Source: Algibacter_G agarivorans
GTDB taxonomy: Bacteria > Bacteroidota > Bacteroidia > Flavobacteriales > Flavobacteriaceae
Length of the DNA stretch: 64,000 nt
Assembly (NCBI RefSeq): GCF_039543245.1
Contig: NZ_BAABJJ010000037.1
Span: 89,943-153,942, forward strand
Reading direction: 5' to 3'
Each line of letters starts with the position of its first letter. Within the stretch, counting starts at the first letter, position 1. The position numbers and the translations under genes were made by a program. The notes under the pieces were generated by a model that searched no databases, had not been told where the DNA came from, and worked only from the letters and a program-made list of their open reading frames with translations. Below, piece by piece: positions 17,032 through 26,034 of the stretch.

Positions 17032-17670
17032 TTAATGCTCTAAACCTTCGTGTGCCTCATCAATTTGTTCTGTGTTAAATCGAGAAGGCCATCTCGTCTC
17101 AAAGCTTGGACTATGTGGATTATGACAATTTACACAGGTAAAAGACGCTCTTGGAGGTGCCCATCCACCAATTCTTTTTCCGTGTGCGCCACCCTTCCAA
17201 TCTTCAAATTGTGTGGAGTGACATTGTGAACATAATTTATAACTTGAATTAAAATCCACCGTATTACCTGTAAGGGTATTCAGGTTATTCATATCATTAC
17301 CATTATGGCAAGTTGCACAATTCATGGTATTGCCATCAGCGTGTGCCAAATTAATATCCCAATGTGCTTTCTTAGCATCTTTACTTTTTAACTCACCAAC
17401 AGGTTTTGTATGACATTCGATACATGCAAATGATTTAATCTGACTCTTTCGTTCAGGAATTAAAAAAGTATGCCCCCCTTCTGTAACCTCTATAGTTTTA
17501 ATATCATCTATATATGTTTCGGAAGACAATGAAGTACCGTGGTAATTTTTACTTTCACCTTCTATTTTATCATGTAAACTATGATATTCACCTTCTCCAT
17601 GTTTACATGAAAAAAGTACAACCAGAAGTGTACAACTTAGAATATATATATAGTGCTTTCTATTCATCAT
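17032..17670 (-). CDS. Tetraheme cytochrome c lipoprotein of the nap operon
   Basis: A 212-residue exported protein with four CxxCH haem-binding motifs: CIECH, CATCH, CSQCH and CVNCH. The N-terminal signal ends in LLVVLFSC, giving a lipidated cysteine at about residue 22. The spacing of the motifs is like that of small multihaem (cytochrome c3/NapC-NrfH-related) proteins, but there is no NapC-type membrane helix beyond the signal. Its start overlaps the end of the napB-like gene by 11 bp. It probably relays electrons between the NrfC-like ferredoxin and the NapB-like cytochrome. Confidence 0.87.
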   Translation of the reverse strand: MMNRKHYIYILSCTLLVVLFSCKHGEGEYHSLHDKIEGESKNYHGTSLSSETYIDDIKTIEVTEGGHTFLIPERKSQIKSFACIECHTKPVGELKSKDAKKAHWDINLAHADGNTMNCATCHNGNDMNNLNTLTGNTVDFNSSYKLCSQCHSTQFEDWKGGAHGKRIGGWAPPRASFTCVNCHNPHSPSFETRWPSRFNTEQIDEAHEGLEH

Positions 17671-18361
17671 TACTGCTATTGGTTCTTGTAAAAGGCTTTA
17701 TTTCTCTAACCACCCTATCTGTAGGCACATGACACTGGCGACAATTAATACGCTCAGGATGTGTTACCCTAATTTCTTCTGGTGCTGCTGGTCCTGCATG
17801 ACAAGACAAACAATTCTCGCGCATTTGTATTTGGTGCGGAATCATTGGTGGCGTTCCAATTAAAGCATTATTTACACCCACTTTTGGGGCATGAACTTTA
17901 GCTAAATTAGAAGGCTTAAAAAGTGTATTACTATTTTGAGCGACATGACATTGCCGACAATTAATCATTTCGGGATGCGGCGTAACTGGCGCATAAGCAT
18001 TAAATTTTTCTACAAACCCTCCATTTTGATGGCATTGCAAACAGGTATTACCTCCTAAATTTTTCTCATCCTTAATAGCATGAGGGATACTAGGTGGCGC
18101 ACCGTGATATGCTCTATTATCATAATAAGAATCCAGTGTTCTTTGATGGTTTTTATCTACAGGCATATTTGCATATTCTAAAGCAAATTCTGAACGTTCA
18201 AAAACACCACGCTCCGAAGGAATGTATGTTTTATACTGACTTTCTTCTATTATAGGAATATAAGCTTCTTCTTTTCCTGTTTGATAACTGAAATTCCAGA
18301 TAATAATAAAGGCTATAAATAACAATACAAAAAGTGATATGATTCCGAGTCTCTTTTTCAT
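17660..18361 (-). CDS. napB: NapB-like cytochrome with four haem motifs
   Basis: The 233-residue protein has an N-terminal membrane helix (about 6-24) and four CxxCH motifs: CLQCH, CRQCH, CLSCH and CRQCH. NapB, the electron-donating partner of NapA, normally has two. Here the arrangement PP-IPH ... C-x2-CH ... HPE-INCRQCHV occurs twice in tandem (about residues 88-140 and 165-212). The protein therefore looks like an internal duplication of the NapB core. It starts 3 bp after napA. The membrane anchor may be an uncleaved signal. Confidence 0.86.
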   Translation of the reverse strand: MKKRLGIISLFVLLFIAFIIIWNFSYQTGKEEAYIPIIEESQYKTYIPSERGVFERSEFALEYANMPVDKNHQRTLDSYYDNRAYHGAPPSIPHAIKDEKNLGGNTCLQCHQNGGFVEKFNAYAPVTPHPEMINCRQCHVAQNSNTLFKPSNLAKVHAPKVGVNNALIGTPPMIPHQIQMRENCLSCHAGPAAPEEIRVTHPERINCRQCHVPTDRVVREIKPFTRTNSSNDE

Positions 18362-18364
18362 AAC

Positions 18365-20692
18365 CTATGCTTTTTCAACTTTAACAGCACATTTTTTATA
18401 ATCTGGCTCTTTAGAAATTGGACAAAAAGCATCGAGGGTAACATCGTTAATTAGCATGTTTTCATCAAAGAAAGGCACAAAAACCTGACCTTTAGTAGGC
18501 AAGCCTCTTTCGTTTATAGATGCTGGCAATACACACGACCCTCTTCGTGATGTTACTTTTATATTTTCGCCATTTCTAATACCTAATACTTTGGCATCAT
18601 CTGGATGAAACTCTACATAGGCATTCGGCATGGCTTTATGTAATACTGGGATTCTACGTGTCATAGACCCTGTGTGCCAGTGTTCTATAACGCGTCCTGT
18701 ATTCAACCAAAATGGATATTCTTTGTCAGGCGACTCAGCTGCTGGTTCATAAGGACGTTGCCAAATAACCGCTTTCCCATCTGGTTTTCCATAAAAATCA
18801 AAATCTGAACCTTCTTTACAAGCTGGGTCATATTTTTCATTGAAACGCCATTGTGTAGATTTCCCATTTACATATGGCCATATAGCTCCTGATTCTTTCT
18901 TTAAAACTTCTAAAGGGGCCATACCGTGTTTTGCGCCTTCATGGAACTGTCGGTATTCATTATAAATTTCTTCAACGTGATTTTCTTCACTATAAGGGAA
19001 CAAATCACCATAACCCATGCGTTTTGCAACCTCAATAAACATCCACGCATCTGGTGTGGTATCTCCTGGTCCTTCTACCATTTTATCCCAATGCTGTGTT
19101 CTGCGTTCTGAATTTCCATATAATCCACTTTTTTCAATATGCCATGATGCAGGTAAAATAACATCGGCAACATCTGATGTTGGTGTTGGAAACACATCAG
19201 ACACAACAACGAAACATGATTCTTTCTCCATTGCAGGACGATAACGGCTTGTTTTAGGCAACGATACTAATGGGTTTACAGCCTGTGTCCAAATAAATTT
19301 AATATCACCACGGTCTACAGCTCTAAACATTTCTGTAGCATGGTATGTTGGTTTTGCTGGAATACGCTCATAAGGCACTTTCCATATTTTCGCCGCTAAA
19401 CGTCTATGTTTTTCATTCATTACCACGCCCTTAGGGAGCTTATGGGTAAATGTCCCTACTTCTCTTGCTGTTCCACAAGCCGATGGTTGACCCGTTAACG
19501 AAAATGGTCCGTTTCCAGGTTGCGAAATTTTCCCTGTTAGTAAATGAATGTTATACATTAAGTTATTCATCCATGTTCCTCTTGTGTGTTGGTTCATGCC
19601 CATACACCAATATGAAACGACCTTTTTATTTGGATCTCCGTATATAGAAGCCAAATACTTAATATCCTTTGCTGATACTTTGGAGTATTTAGCAACTTTT
19701 TCAGGTGTGTAATCTTTTAAAAATTCTTTATAAGCAGCAAAATCTATTTTCTCAGGTTTGTCTGTAAATTTAAATTTGTCTTCAACACCATATCCAATAT
19801 TAGTTAACCCTTTACTGAAATTACAATGCTTTTCAACAAAAGATTTATTTACCCAACCATTATTAATAATCTCATAACAAATGGCATTAGCAACAGCTAA
19901 ATCTGTTTGGGGTTCAAATAATATAGACCTATTTGATGCTGTACTAGAACGTGTTGTACGTGTAGCAAAATCAATAATTTTAGCACCTCGTCTTGTTTTT
20001 TGCTCTAACATTCTAGAAAATAAAACAGGATGCATTTCTGCCATATTATTTCCCCAAGTGATGAAATAATCTGCATGGTCTATATCTTCATAACAACCCA
20101 TAGGTTCATCAGCGCCAAACGTGGTTAAAAAACCAGTTACCGCACTTGCCATACACAAACGGGCATTACAATCTAAATTGTTGGTACCAATAGCGCCCTT
20201 CATTAATTTTGACGCCACATACCCTTCAGGAATTGTAGATTGCCCTGAGGTGTACATCGCTACAGAATCTTTGCCATGCGCTGCAATAGTATCTTTCATT
20301 TTATTGGCAACAATGTCTAAAGCCTCACTAATGGGCGTTTTAACATATTTGCCGTTTTTCTTCACCAAGGCATGTGTTAATCTATCTTTAGATTGAATAC
20401 ACATGGTTTGATGATACCCTTTTACACAAAGCAATCCTTTGTTTACAGAACTGTTAGGGTCGCCTTTTACCGCAACTGCTTTTCCATTTTCTGTACCTAC
20501 CAAGATACCACAGCCTACGCCACAGAATCTACACGGCCCTTTTTTCCAGTCTAAGTTTGCACCATTGGGTATCCCTTCTTCTTGTTCACTTGCGAATAAT
20601 ATTCCCGGAAACATGGATGCAGCAGCTGTTATAGCTGATAGCTTTGCCATTTTTTTTATAAAACTTCTTCTGGTTGATAATGAGTTGTACAT
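18365..20692 (-). CDS. napA: Periplasmic nitrate reductase catalytic subunit NapA
   Basis: Molybdenum-bis-MGD enzyme that reduces nitrate to nitrite in the periplasm. A Tat signal is present (TRRSFIKK at 7-14, hydrophobic stretch to about 34). The 4Fe-4S ligands are C54, C57, C61 and C89, and the molybdenum-coordinating cysteine is in the NARLCMASAV motif. The C-terminal dinucleotide-binding region has the usual NTGRVIEHWHTGSMTRR block. At 775 residues it is slightly shorter than E. coli NapA. It is preceded by napD and followed by the napB-like gene, so the operon order is D-A-B. Confidence 0.96.
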   Translation of the reverse strand: MYNSLSTRRSFIKKMAKLSAITAAASMFPGILFASEQEEGIPNGANLDWKKGPCRFCGVGCGILVGTENGKAVAVKGDPNSSVNKGLLCVKGYHQTMCIQSKDRLTHALVKKNGKYVKTPISEALDIVANKMKDTIAAHGKDSVAMYTSGQSTIPEGYVASKLMKGAIGTNNLDCNARLCMASAVTGFLTTFGADEPMGCYEDIDHADYFITWGNNMAEMHPVLFSRMLEQKTRRGAKIIDFATRTTRSSTASNRSILFEPQTDLAVANAICYEIINNGWVNKSFVEKHCNFSKGLTNIGYGVEDKFKFTDKPEKIDFAAYKEFLKDYTPEKVAKYSKVSAKDIKYLASIYGDPNKKVVSYWCMGMNQHTRGTWMNNLMYNIHLLTGKISQPGNGPFSLTGQPSACGTAREVGTFTHKLPKGVVMNEKHRRLAAKIWKVPYERIPAKPTYHATEMFRAVDRGDIKFIWTQAVNPLVSLPKTSRYRPAMEKESCFVVVSDVFPTPTSDVADVILPASWHIEKSGLYGNSERRTQHWDKMVEGPGDTTPDAWMFIEVAKRMGYGDLFPYSEENHVEEIYNEYRQFHEGAKHGMAPLEVLKKESGAIWPYVNGKSTQWRFNEKYDPACKEGSDFDFYGKPDGKAVIWQRPYEPAAESPDKEYPFWLNTGRVIEHWHTGSMTRRIPVLHKAMPNAYVEFHPDDAKVLGIRNGENIKVTSRRGSCVLPASINERGLPTKGQVFVPFFDENMLINDVTLDAFCPISKEPDYKKCAVKVEKA

Positions 20693-20699
20693 AAGCTTG

Positions 20700-20936
20700 C
20701 TAATTTTGTGGACTATTAAAACCTGAAACCATTGCTAATAGTTTTAAGCTATCAATTTTTTCTATTTTCTCTTTGAGTATCTCTTCAGAAGCGTCGTCTA
20801 AAGTATCTGTTACTACAACCAAAATATCTTCATTCTTGGCTGGCAAAACTTCACATTCTTTTATTGCGGATAAAGCATCTATAAGATGTTGTTTTTTACC
20901 ATCATGAGGATGTGCTAAATAACTTTTTATTGGCAT
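20700..20936 (-). CDS. napD: NapD-type chaperone
   Basis: Small cytoplasmic protein (78 residues) of the NapD family, which binds the Tat signal of NapA until the cofactor is inserted. The opening MPIKSYLAHPHDGKKQ corresponds to the NapD N-terminal strand, and the late LAMVSGF strand is also typical. The ATG at 20936 was chosen; the frame extends upstream to a TTG at 20966, which would add ten residues not expected for the family. The stop codon is 7 bp before napA. The 260-bp upstream gap should hold the nap promoter, but neither operator motif of this window occurs there. Confidence 0.82.
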   Translation of the reverse strand: MPIKSYLAHPHDGKKQHLIDALSAIKECEVLPAKNEDILVVVTDTLDDASEEILKEKIEKIDSLKLLAMVSGFNSPQN

Positions 20937-21197
20937 AGGAAATTGGTTTGTTTTTAAAAAAGACAAACATATCTGAAATATATATAAAATAAACTAACAA
21001 ATGTCATGTTGTTAAAAAAATAGTTTTATTACATCTGCATAGACTTAACAATCTACAAGTATCTAGACACCACACAAATAACTGATTATCAAGTACTAAA
21101 AACAGTATTGACTATGATTTTCATAATATATTTGTTTTATAAAATATTATCTATTAAAAAGAAAATTTGGATCACTTAACGAATTATTTTTTCGTTT
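20937..21197. other. nap promoter region
   Basis: This AT-rich 260-bp gap separates napD from the end of the 12-heme cytochrome gene. An imperfect inverted repeat (TAACAA and TTGTTA, 8-bp spacer) is seen near 20995-21014. No TAAGTA-N4-TACTTA or TGTAACA-type palindrome is present, and no convincing TAnnTTTG box was found. Confidence 0.4.
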
Positions 21198-23084
21198 TTA
21201 ATCTGGCAATACACAAGAATCACTTAGGTTTTGTAGTAAAAATTTTAATCCCAAGTCTAAGGTTTGTCGCATCACGTTAGAATTATCGTCGTGACATTGT
21301 AAGCATGCGCCAACAAAAAGGAGCTTTTTTTGTTCTTCCACATTAAACGGTCTAAAATCCGCTCTTGTAGAACTAACATCACCTTTATCTACCTTTTTTA
21401 GAAACGGAATCCAAGCATCTTCAGGCAAGTTATCATAAACGTTTAAGGCATATTCTGGAGTAAAAATCCATTTTCCTTTATGGTTATTAATATCATAAAC
21501 TAATGTGCCATTTCCATAACCTAAAGTGGCAGCATTAGCATGACAAGATTTACAATCGCGCACCGCTTTTGTTGTAGTATGAGGTGAATTTGGCGCATAC
21601 AATCTATGAAAGGAAATATCGTTTTCTGGGTTACCAACATAACTACCCTTATCAATGGTTAAAACCATACCTGGTATGGCAGGCTCAATTACATTTTTAT
21701 CATCAAGTTCTCTTACGCCCAAAGCTGGTTGTGATGATGAAAATTCAGCTACATATTCTTTCCACTCTCCTTTTACATATTTTTTATCTAACAAATCGTA
21801 AGCGCTTGGCTCATTACCGTCATATTGATTATGGCAACCAATACAACGTGAAGTCCAAGACGAATGGCAAGCACTACAACTCACATTTTTATGCGCATGA
21901 TCTCTAGAACAGACTGATGATTGTGGCGTTAATTGATGTAAAGCACCATCTTTTTTACCAATTAAAAAAGCATTCCCAACTGAGTCAACAAATGTATTCA
22001 CCAAAGGATGGCCATCTTTTTCAACTGCTATAATTTGCCTATCTGTATGCTTATAATCTCTGTGCAAGAATACTAACATACTTTCTCTATCCAAAGCATC
22101 ATAGGGCATCGTATTTGGTTTTTCTTTAAAATGACAATCACTACATTGTAAAGTAACTGCATCTTCTTCATGCGCATAACGATTGCCATTTCCCATGACT
22201 TCATGCGATGAATGACAATCAATACATAGTAAGCCCCTTGCATGATGCACATCTTCTTCCAAATGCTTATAAACCCTTTTATCTTCTAATACAGAATAGT
22301 TTTCCATATGAATAACCTCATCTTGATCTAATAAGGTTTCTTGCAAACCCATATAATTTGTAGAAATTCTGCTAGAACGACTATGGCAGCCAAAACAGTG
22401 GGTATCATTAACAAAAATATCTGTTGAAGGATGAAATTGAGGCAATTCCGTTTTATTGGAAGCTAAATAACGTTTCAGATCATTTTTAGCTTCACCAGAA
22501 TAATTTAAATGACAAGCATTACATCCTCCACCCCGACTCAATTGAGTTATCTCACCATATGATGTTTTTTCCGCTCCTAAATGACAATTGGCACATAAAT
22601 CTCTTAAGTGTTTATCAGCGGCTGAATATTGTATATCCTTAATATGATAATGATAGTCCAAACTATCAGCCTCACCAAAAATAAATTTATCTACCGCAAC
22701 AATACCACTATTGGTGGTCATTAACGAGTTTTCTATTTTATGTAACTCACTGGCATGACATGTTCCACAAGTTTCCTTAGCATCAGATAAATTACCTGGC
22801 ACTAAAATCATTCCCTCATGTGCATCATCTTTCTTAAGCGAATCGGCATTTCCTAAATGACAACTAGCACAGCCAATAAGTTCTGGATTGTGATAATTTG
22901 AATATCCTTTTGTGTTTTTATGGCATTGCAAACAAGATTCTGCTGTAGCTAATTCAATATTTGAATGCTCAGCATTAATATAAACAGGAGATTTAAAAAA
23001 AGCATTATTTCTTATTAAAAATAGTAGTGCAAAAAGCAAAGCAGCTATTGTAATAACCCATACCGAAAACGTCTTGTTCCTCAT
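21198..23084 (-). CDS. Twelve-heme membrane-anchored cytochrome c
   Basis: The 628-residue protein begins with a single hydrophobic helix (about 8-24) and then carries twelve CxxCH motifs. They run CLQCH, CASCH, CGTCH, CANCH, CNACH, CFGCH, CIDCH, CSDCH, CSACH, CIGCH, CKSCH and CLQCH. The ATG at 23084 was preferred to a TTG two codons upstream. The haems fall into clusters separated by a haem-poor stretch (about residues 320-395). It is divergent from the PsrA-like operon, and a shared palindrome (23152-23167) lies between them. It is likely a periplasmic electron conduit for that enzyme. Its family (NapC/NrfH-like, tetrathionate-reductase-like or other) cannot be fixed by eye. Confidence 0.88.
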   Translation of the reverse strand: MRNKTFSVWVITIAALLFALLFLIRNNAFFKSPVYINAEHSNIELATAESCLQCHKNTKGYSNYHNPELIGCASCHLGNADSLKKDDAHEGMILVPGNLSDAKETCGTCHASELHKIENSLMTTNSGIVAVDKFIFGEADSLDYHYHIKDIQYSAADKHLRDLCANCHLGAEKTSYGEITQLSRGGGCNACHLNYSGEAKNDLKRYLASNKTELPQFHPSTDIFVNDTHCFGCHSRSSRISTNYMGLQETLLDQDEVIHMENYSVLEDKRVYKHLEEDVHHARGLLCIDCHSSHEVMGNGNRYAHEEDAVTLQCSDCHFKEKPNTMPYDALDRESMLVFLHRDYKHTDRQIIAVEKDGHPLVNTFVDSVGNAFLIGKKDGALHQLTPQSSVCSRDHAHKNVSCSACHSSWTSRCIGCHNQYDGNEPSAYDLLDKKYVKGEWKEYVAEFSSSQPALGVRELDDKNVIEPAIPGMVLTIDKGSYVGNPENDISFHRLYAPNSPHTTTKAVRDCKSCHANAATLGYGNGTLVYDINNHKGKWIFTPEYALNVYDNLPEDAWIPFLKKVDKGDVSSTRADFRPFNVEEQKKLLFVGACLQCHDDNSNVMRQTLDLGLKFLLQNLSDSCVLPD

Positions 23085-23151
23085 TACCAATCAATTGGTC
23101 AAATTTACAATAATAAATATTATTTAACACCTAATAACAAATTAAAGCTTA

Positions 23152-23167
23152 TGTAACATTTGTTACA
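23152..23167. promoter_or_regulatory. Palindromic operator TGTAACA-N2-TGTTACA in a divergent promoter
   Basis: TGTAACATTTGTTACA is a 7-N2-7 inverted repeat between the 12-heme cytochrome and the PsrA-like gene. It matches CRP half-site geometry (TGTnA-N6-TnACA) except that the second G of TGTGA is A. A candidate minus-strand -7 box TAAATTTG at 23100-23107 puts the palindrome centre near -63, a typical class I activator position for the cytochrome gene. A near-copy lies at 29805-29818. Confidence 0.7.
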
Positions 23168-23250
23168 CATAAAGCGTTGATTACATGACATTTATCATAA
23201 TTACAAAGCAAAATTACAAATACATTTATACCAGAAAAATATACAGATTT

Positions 23251-25494
23251 ATGGTCTCTTCTCGACGAAAATTTATAAAAATTTCCGCATTAGGCTTAGG
23301 AGGTTTAGCAGCAACTTCAACAGCATATAAACTATTTGCATCCAACCCTATATTAGGTGACACTATAAAAGAAAATATTACAAAAAAATTTGTTAGATCC
23401 GCTACATATTGCGAAGTCTGCTTCTGGAAATGTGCTGCTTGGGCCTATACAGATGACAACAATAACATAAAAAAAATTATAGGAAACGAAACAGATCCTC
23501 ACTGTTATGGACGACTATGTCCAAGAGGAACGGGTGGAGTTGGAATGTATGCAGATGAGGACAGATTAAAAACACCATTAATTAGAACTACTATTGATGG
23601 CGAAGAAACCTTTAGAGAAGCTAGTTGGGATGAAGCATTAGATTTAATTGCTTCAAAATTCAAACATGTTAAAGAAATTTATGGAGCAGAATCCTTTGCT
23701 TTATTAAAGCATGGTTCTCCTGGAAAACACTTAGAGCATTTGTTTAAAGCTTATGGCTCTGACACCATTGCTGAACCTGCATACGCGCAATGTAGAGGCG
23801 CAAGAGAAGCTGGTTTTGCTTTAACTTACGGTTCATGGGTTGGCTCTCCCGAACCTACTGATATTCGTGATACTAAATGTTTGGTATTAATAGGTTCTCA
23901 TATTGGCGAAAACATGCACAATTCGCAAGTACAGGAAATGTCCGATGCTATAGATAATGGTGCAACAATCATTACTGTTGACCCAAGATTCTCAACAGCA
24001 GCAAGCAAATCGCAACATTGGTTAGCGATTAAACCTGCTACTGATATTGCTTTAATGTTGGCTTGGATGAATGTATTGATTGAAGAAGGATTATACGATA
24101 AAGCGTATATAAAAAAATACACCAATGGGTTTGATGAATTAAAAGACCATGTCTTGAATTTTACTCCAGAATGGGCTTATGGAATAACAACTATTAAACC
24201 AGAAGAGATTAGAAAAACAGCCAGAAAAATGGCAAATGCCGCTCCTTCTGTGATCATCCATCCTGGACGTCATGTAAGTTGGTATGGGGATGATACCCAA
24301 CGCGCAAGAGCCATGGCAATTTTAAATGGCTTATTAGGTTCTTGGGGACGCCGCGGTGGATTCTACTTCAAAGAAAAAATTAGTGTTCCTAAATTCCCTC
24401 ATCCCGATTATCCACATCCTAAATGGGATTGGAAAGATATTGGTGAAAAATTCCCGTTAGCACAAATGGGAATCACAACCGAAGTTATTAAATGTGCCAT
24501 CCCTAGTGAGGATAATAAATATCCTGTAAAGGCTATGATGGTTGCAGGTACAAACATTACGAAATCCATTCCTAATAAAAAATTATTGGAAGAAGCAATG
24601 GACAATCTTGAGTTCATGGTAGTAATGGATACAATGCCAATGGACGTTACTGGATATGCAGATGTTGTACTTCCAGAATGCACCTATTTAGAACGCTATG
24701 ATGGTATTCGTTCTGCTACAAATAGAGCACCTTCAATTGCTGTTAGAGTTCCTGCTGTAAAACCAAAATATGATTCTAAACCAGGTTGGTGGATTGCCAA
24801 ACAAATTGGTGAACGCATCGGCTTAGGCGAGTATTTTAAATATAATGATTACAAAGAAGTCATTGAATGGCAATTGCAAGAAATGGGGACTTCTTTAGAA
24901 GAAATGAATAAGATTGGCGTGAAACATTTCCCTCGTAAATCTGGTCCATTATACTTAAAAGAAAATGAAAATCATGAGTTCCCTACGGCAAGCGGTAAAA
25001 TTGAATTGTATTCAAAAGAATTGAAAGATTTAGGATTTGACCCTCTACCAGTATATACTAAACATCCCGAACCGCCTCAAGGTTTTTATAGGTTGAATTA
25101 TGGCAGAGCACCCATGCATACATTTAGCAGAACTGCCAATAACCCGAATTTAAATGACTTAAAAAGTGAAAACAATCTATGGGTAAACCCTAAAGTTGCT
25201 AGAATAATTGGTTTAAAAACGGGACAATCCGTTTGGTTAAGAAATCAGGATAAAATTACCTCAACATTCTCAATAAAAGTTAGAGTTACCGAACGTATAC
25301 GCTGGGATTCTGTATATATGGTTCATGGTTTTGGTCATGATAATAAAAAGTTGAGCAGAGCCTTTGGCAAGGGCATTAACGATACTGAAATGATAACTAA
25401 GGTTGCTGTCGACCCCATTATGGGAGGAACAGGAATGAGAGGCAACTTTGTTGAAATTTTAACCGAAGACCCAAATAAAACCTTAGAGATATGA
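23251..25494 (+). CDS. PsrA/PhsA-like molybdopterin oxidoreductase
   Basis: The 747-residue catalytic subunit is related to polysulfide, thiosulfate and tetrathionate reductases. A Tat signal opens the chosen start (SRRKFIK at 4-10). The 4Fe-4S ligands are C54, C57, C61 and C90, and C183 in YAQCRGAREAG is the probable molybdenum ligand. The start at 23251 is preferred over the upstream in-frame 23185 because it puts the twin arginines at the N-terminus. Ferredoxin and NrfD-type partners follow directly. With YeeE/YedE transporters and rhodaneses downstream, an inorganic sulfur substrate is likely, but the direction (oxidation or reduction) is unknown. Arsenate or selenate substrates are less likely given the neighbours. 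Confidence 0.88.
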   Translation: MVSSRRKFIKISALGLGGLAATSTAYKLFASNPILGDTIKENITKKFVRSATYCEVCFWKCAAWAYTDDNNNIKKIIGNETDPHCYGRLCPRGTGGVGMYADEDRLKTPLIRTTIDGEETFREASWDEALDLIASKFKHVKEIYGAESFALLKHGSPGKHLEHLFKAYGSDTIAEPAYAQCRGAREAGFALTYGSWVGSPEPTDIRDTKCLVLIGSHIGENMHNSQVQEMSDAIDNGATIITVDPRFSTAASKSQHWLAIKPATDIALMLAWMNVLIEEGLYDKAYIKKYTNGFDELKDHVLNFTPEWAYGITTIKPEEIRKTARKMANAAPSVIIHPGRHVSWYGDDTQRARAMAILNGLLGSWGRRGGFYFKEKISVPKFPHPDYPHPKWDWKDIGEKFPLAQMGITTEVIKCAIPSEDNKYPVKAMMVAGTNITKSIPNKKLLEEAMDNLEFMVVMDTMPMDVTGYADVVLPECTYLERYDGIRSATNRAPSIAVRVPAVKPKYDSKPGWWIAKQIGERIGLGEYFKYNDYKEVIEWQLQEMGTSLEEMNKIGVKHFPRKSGPLYLKENENHEFPTASGKIELYSKELKDLGFDPLPVYTKHPEPPQGFYRLNYGRAPMHTFSRTANNPNLNDLKSENNLWVNPKVARIIGLKTGQSVWLRNQDKITSTFSIKVRVTERIRWDSVYMVHGFGHDNKKLSRAFGKGINDTEMITKVAVDPIMGGTGMRGNFVEILTEDPNKTLEI

Positions 25495-26024
25495 GATATG
25501 CAATGGTTATTGATACATTAAAATGTGTTGGATGCAGTGACTGTGTAGTGGCTTGTCAAACAGAAAACGATGTACCTATTGGATATTGTAGAGACTGGAT
25601 AACAGAATCGGTAAGTGGCGCCTATCCTAATGTGGAGTTGGAGCTAAAATCTGAACGTTGCAACCACTGTGAAAATGCGCCTTGCGTTAGATGCTGCCCT
25701 ACAGGAGCAAGTCATATTGTTGAAGGTGGCATTGTGTTAGTTACTGGAGATGAATGCATAGGATGCGGAGCTTGCATAGAATCGTGTCCTTATGATGCAC
25801 GATACCAACACCCTGATGGCTATGTAGACAAATGCACCTTTTGTCATCATAGATTAAAAAAAGGACAACTACCTGCATGTGTATCTGTATGCCCAACTAA
25901 GTGCATGTATTTTGGCGATTTAGACAACCCTAATAGTGAAGTATCCAAATTATTAAAGAACAGAAAACATAAAACATTGGCTCCAGAGGCAGGAACTAAA
26001 CCTAATGTATATTATTTAATATAA
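25491..26024 (+). CDS. PsrB-like 4Fe-4S ferredoxin subunit
   Basis: The 177-residue ferredoxin has four cysteine clusters: CVGCSDCVVAC, CNHCENAPCVRCCP, CIGCGACIESCP, and CTFCHH with CVSVCP. It has no signal peptide of its own and would be exported bound to the PsrA-like subunit. The start overlaps the psrA-like stop as ATGA, implying translational coupling. An alternative ATG four codons later would also leave the first cluster intact. It transfers electrons between the molybdoenzyme and the NrfD-type membrane subunit. Confidence 0.92.
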   Translation: MRYAMVIDTLKCVGCSDCVVACQTENDVPIGYCRDWITESVSGAYPNVELELKSERCNHCENAPCVRCCPTGASHIVEGGIVLVTGDECIGCGACIESCPYDARYQHPDGYVDKCTFCHHRLKKGQLPACVSVCPTKCMYFGDLDNPNSEVSKLLKNRKHKTLAPEAGTKPNVYYLI

Positions 26025-26034
26025 ACTTATAATT

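Noticed and set aside
20937..20966. TTG start adding ten residues to NapD
   Set aside because: The NapD family begins at the MPIKSYLAHP segment, which has its own ATG.
20995..21014. Inverted repeat TAACAA/TTGTTA as a third copy of the sulfur operator
   Set aside because: Spacer and arms differ from TGTAACA-N2-TGTTACA, so it is not counted as a site.
21584..21907. 107-codon frame antisense to the 12-heme cytochrome
   Set aside because: It is the complement of a gene with twelve haem motifs; no independent support.
23185..23250. Upstream start for the PsrA-like protein
   Set aside because: It would put 22 residues before the twin-arginine motif; the ATG at 23251 gives a normal Tat signal.
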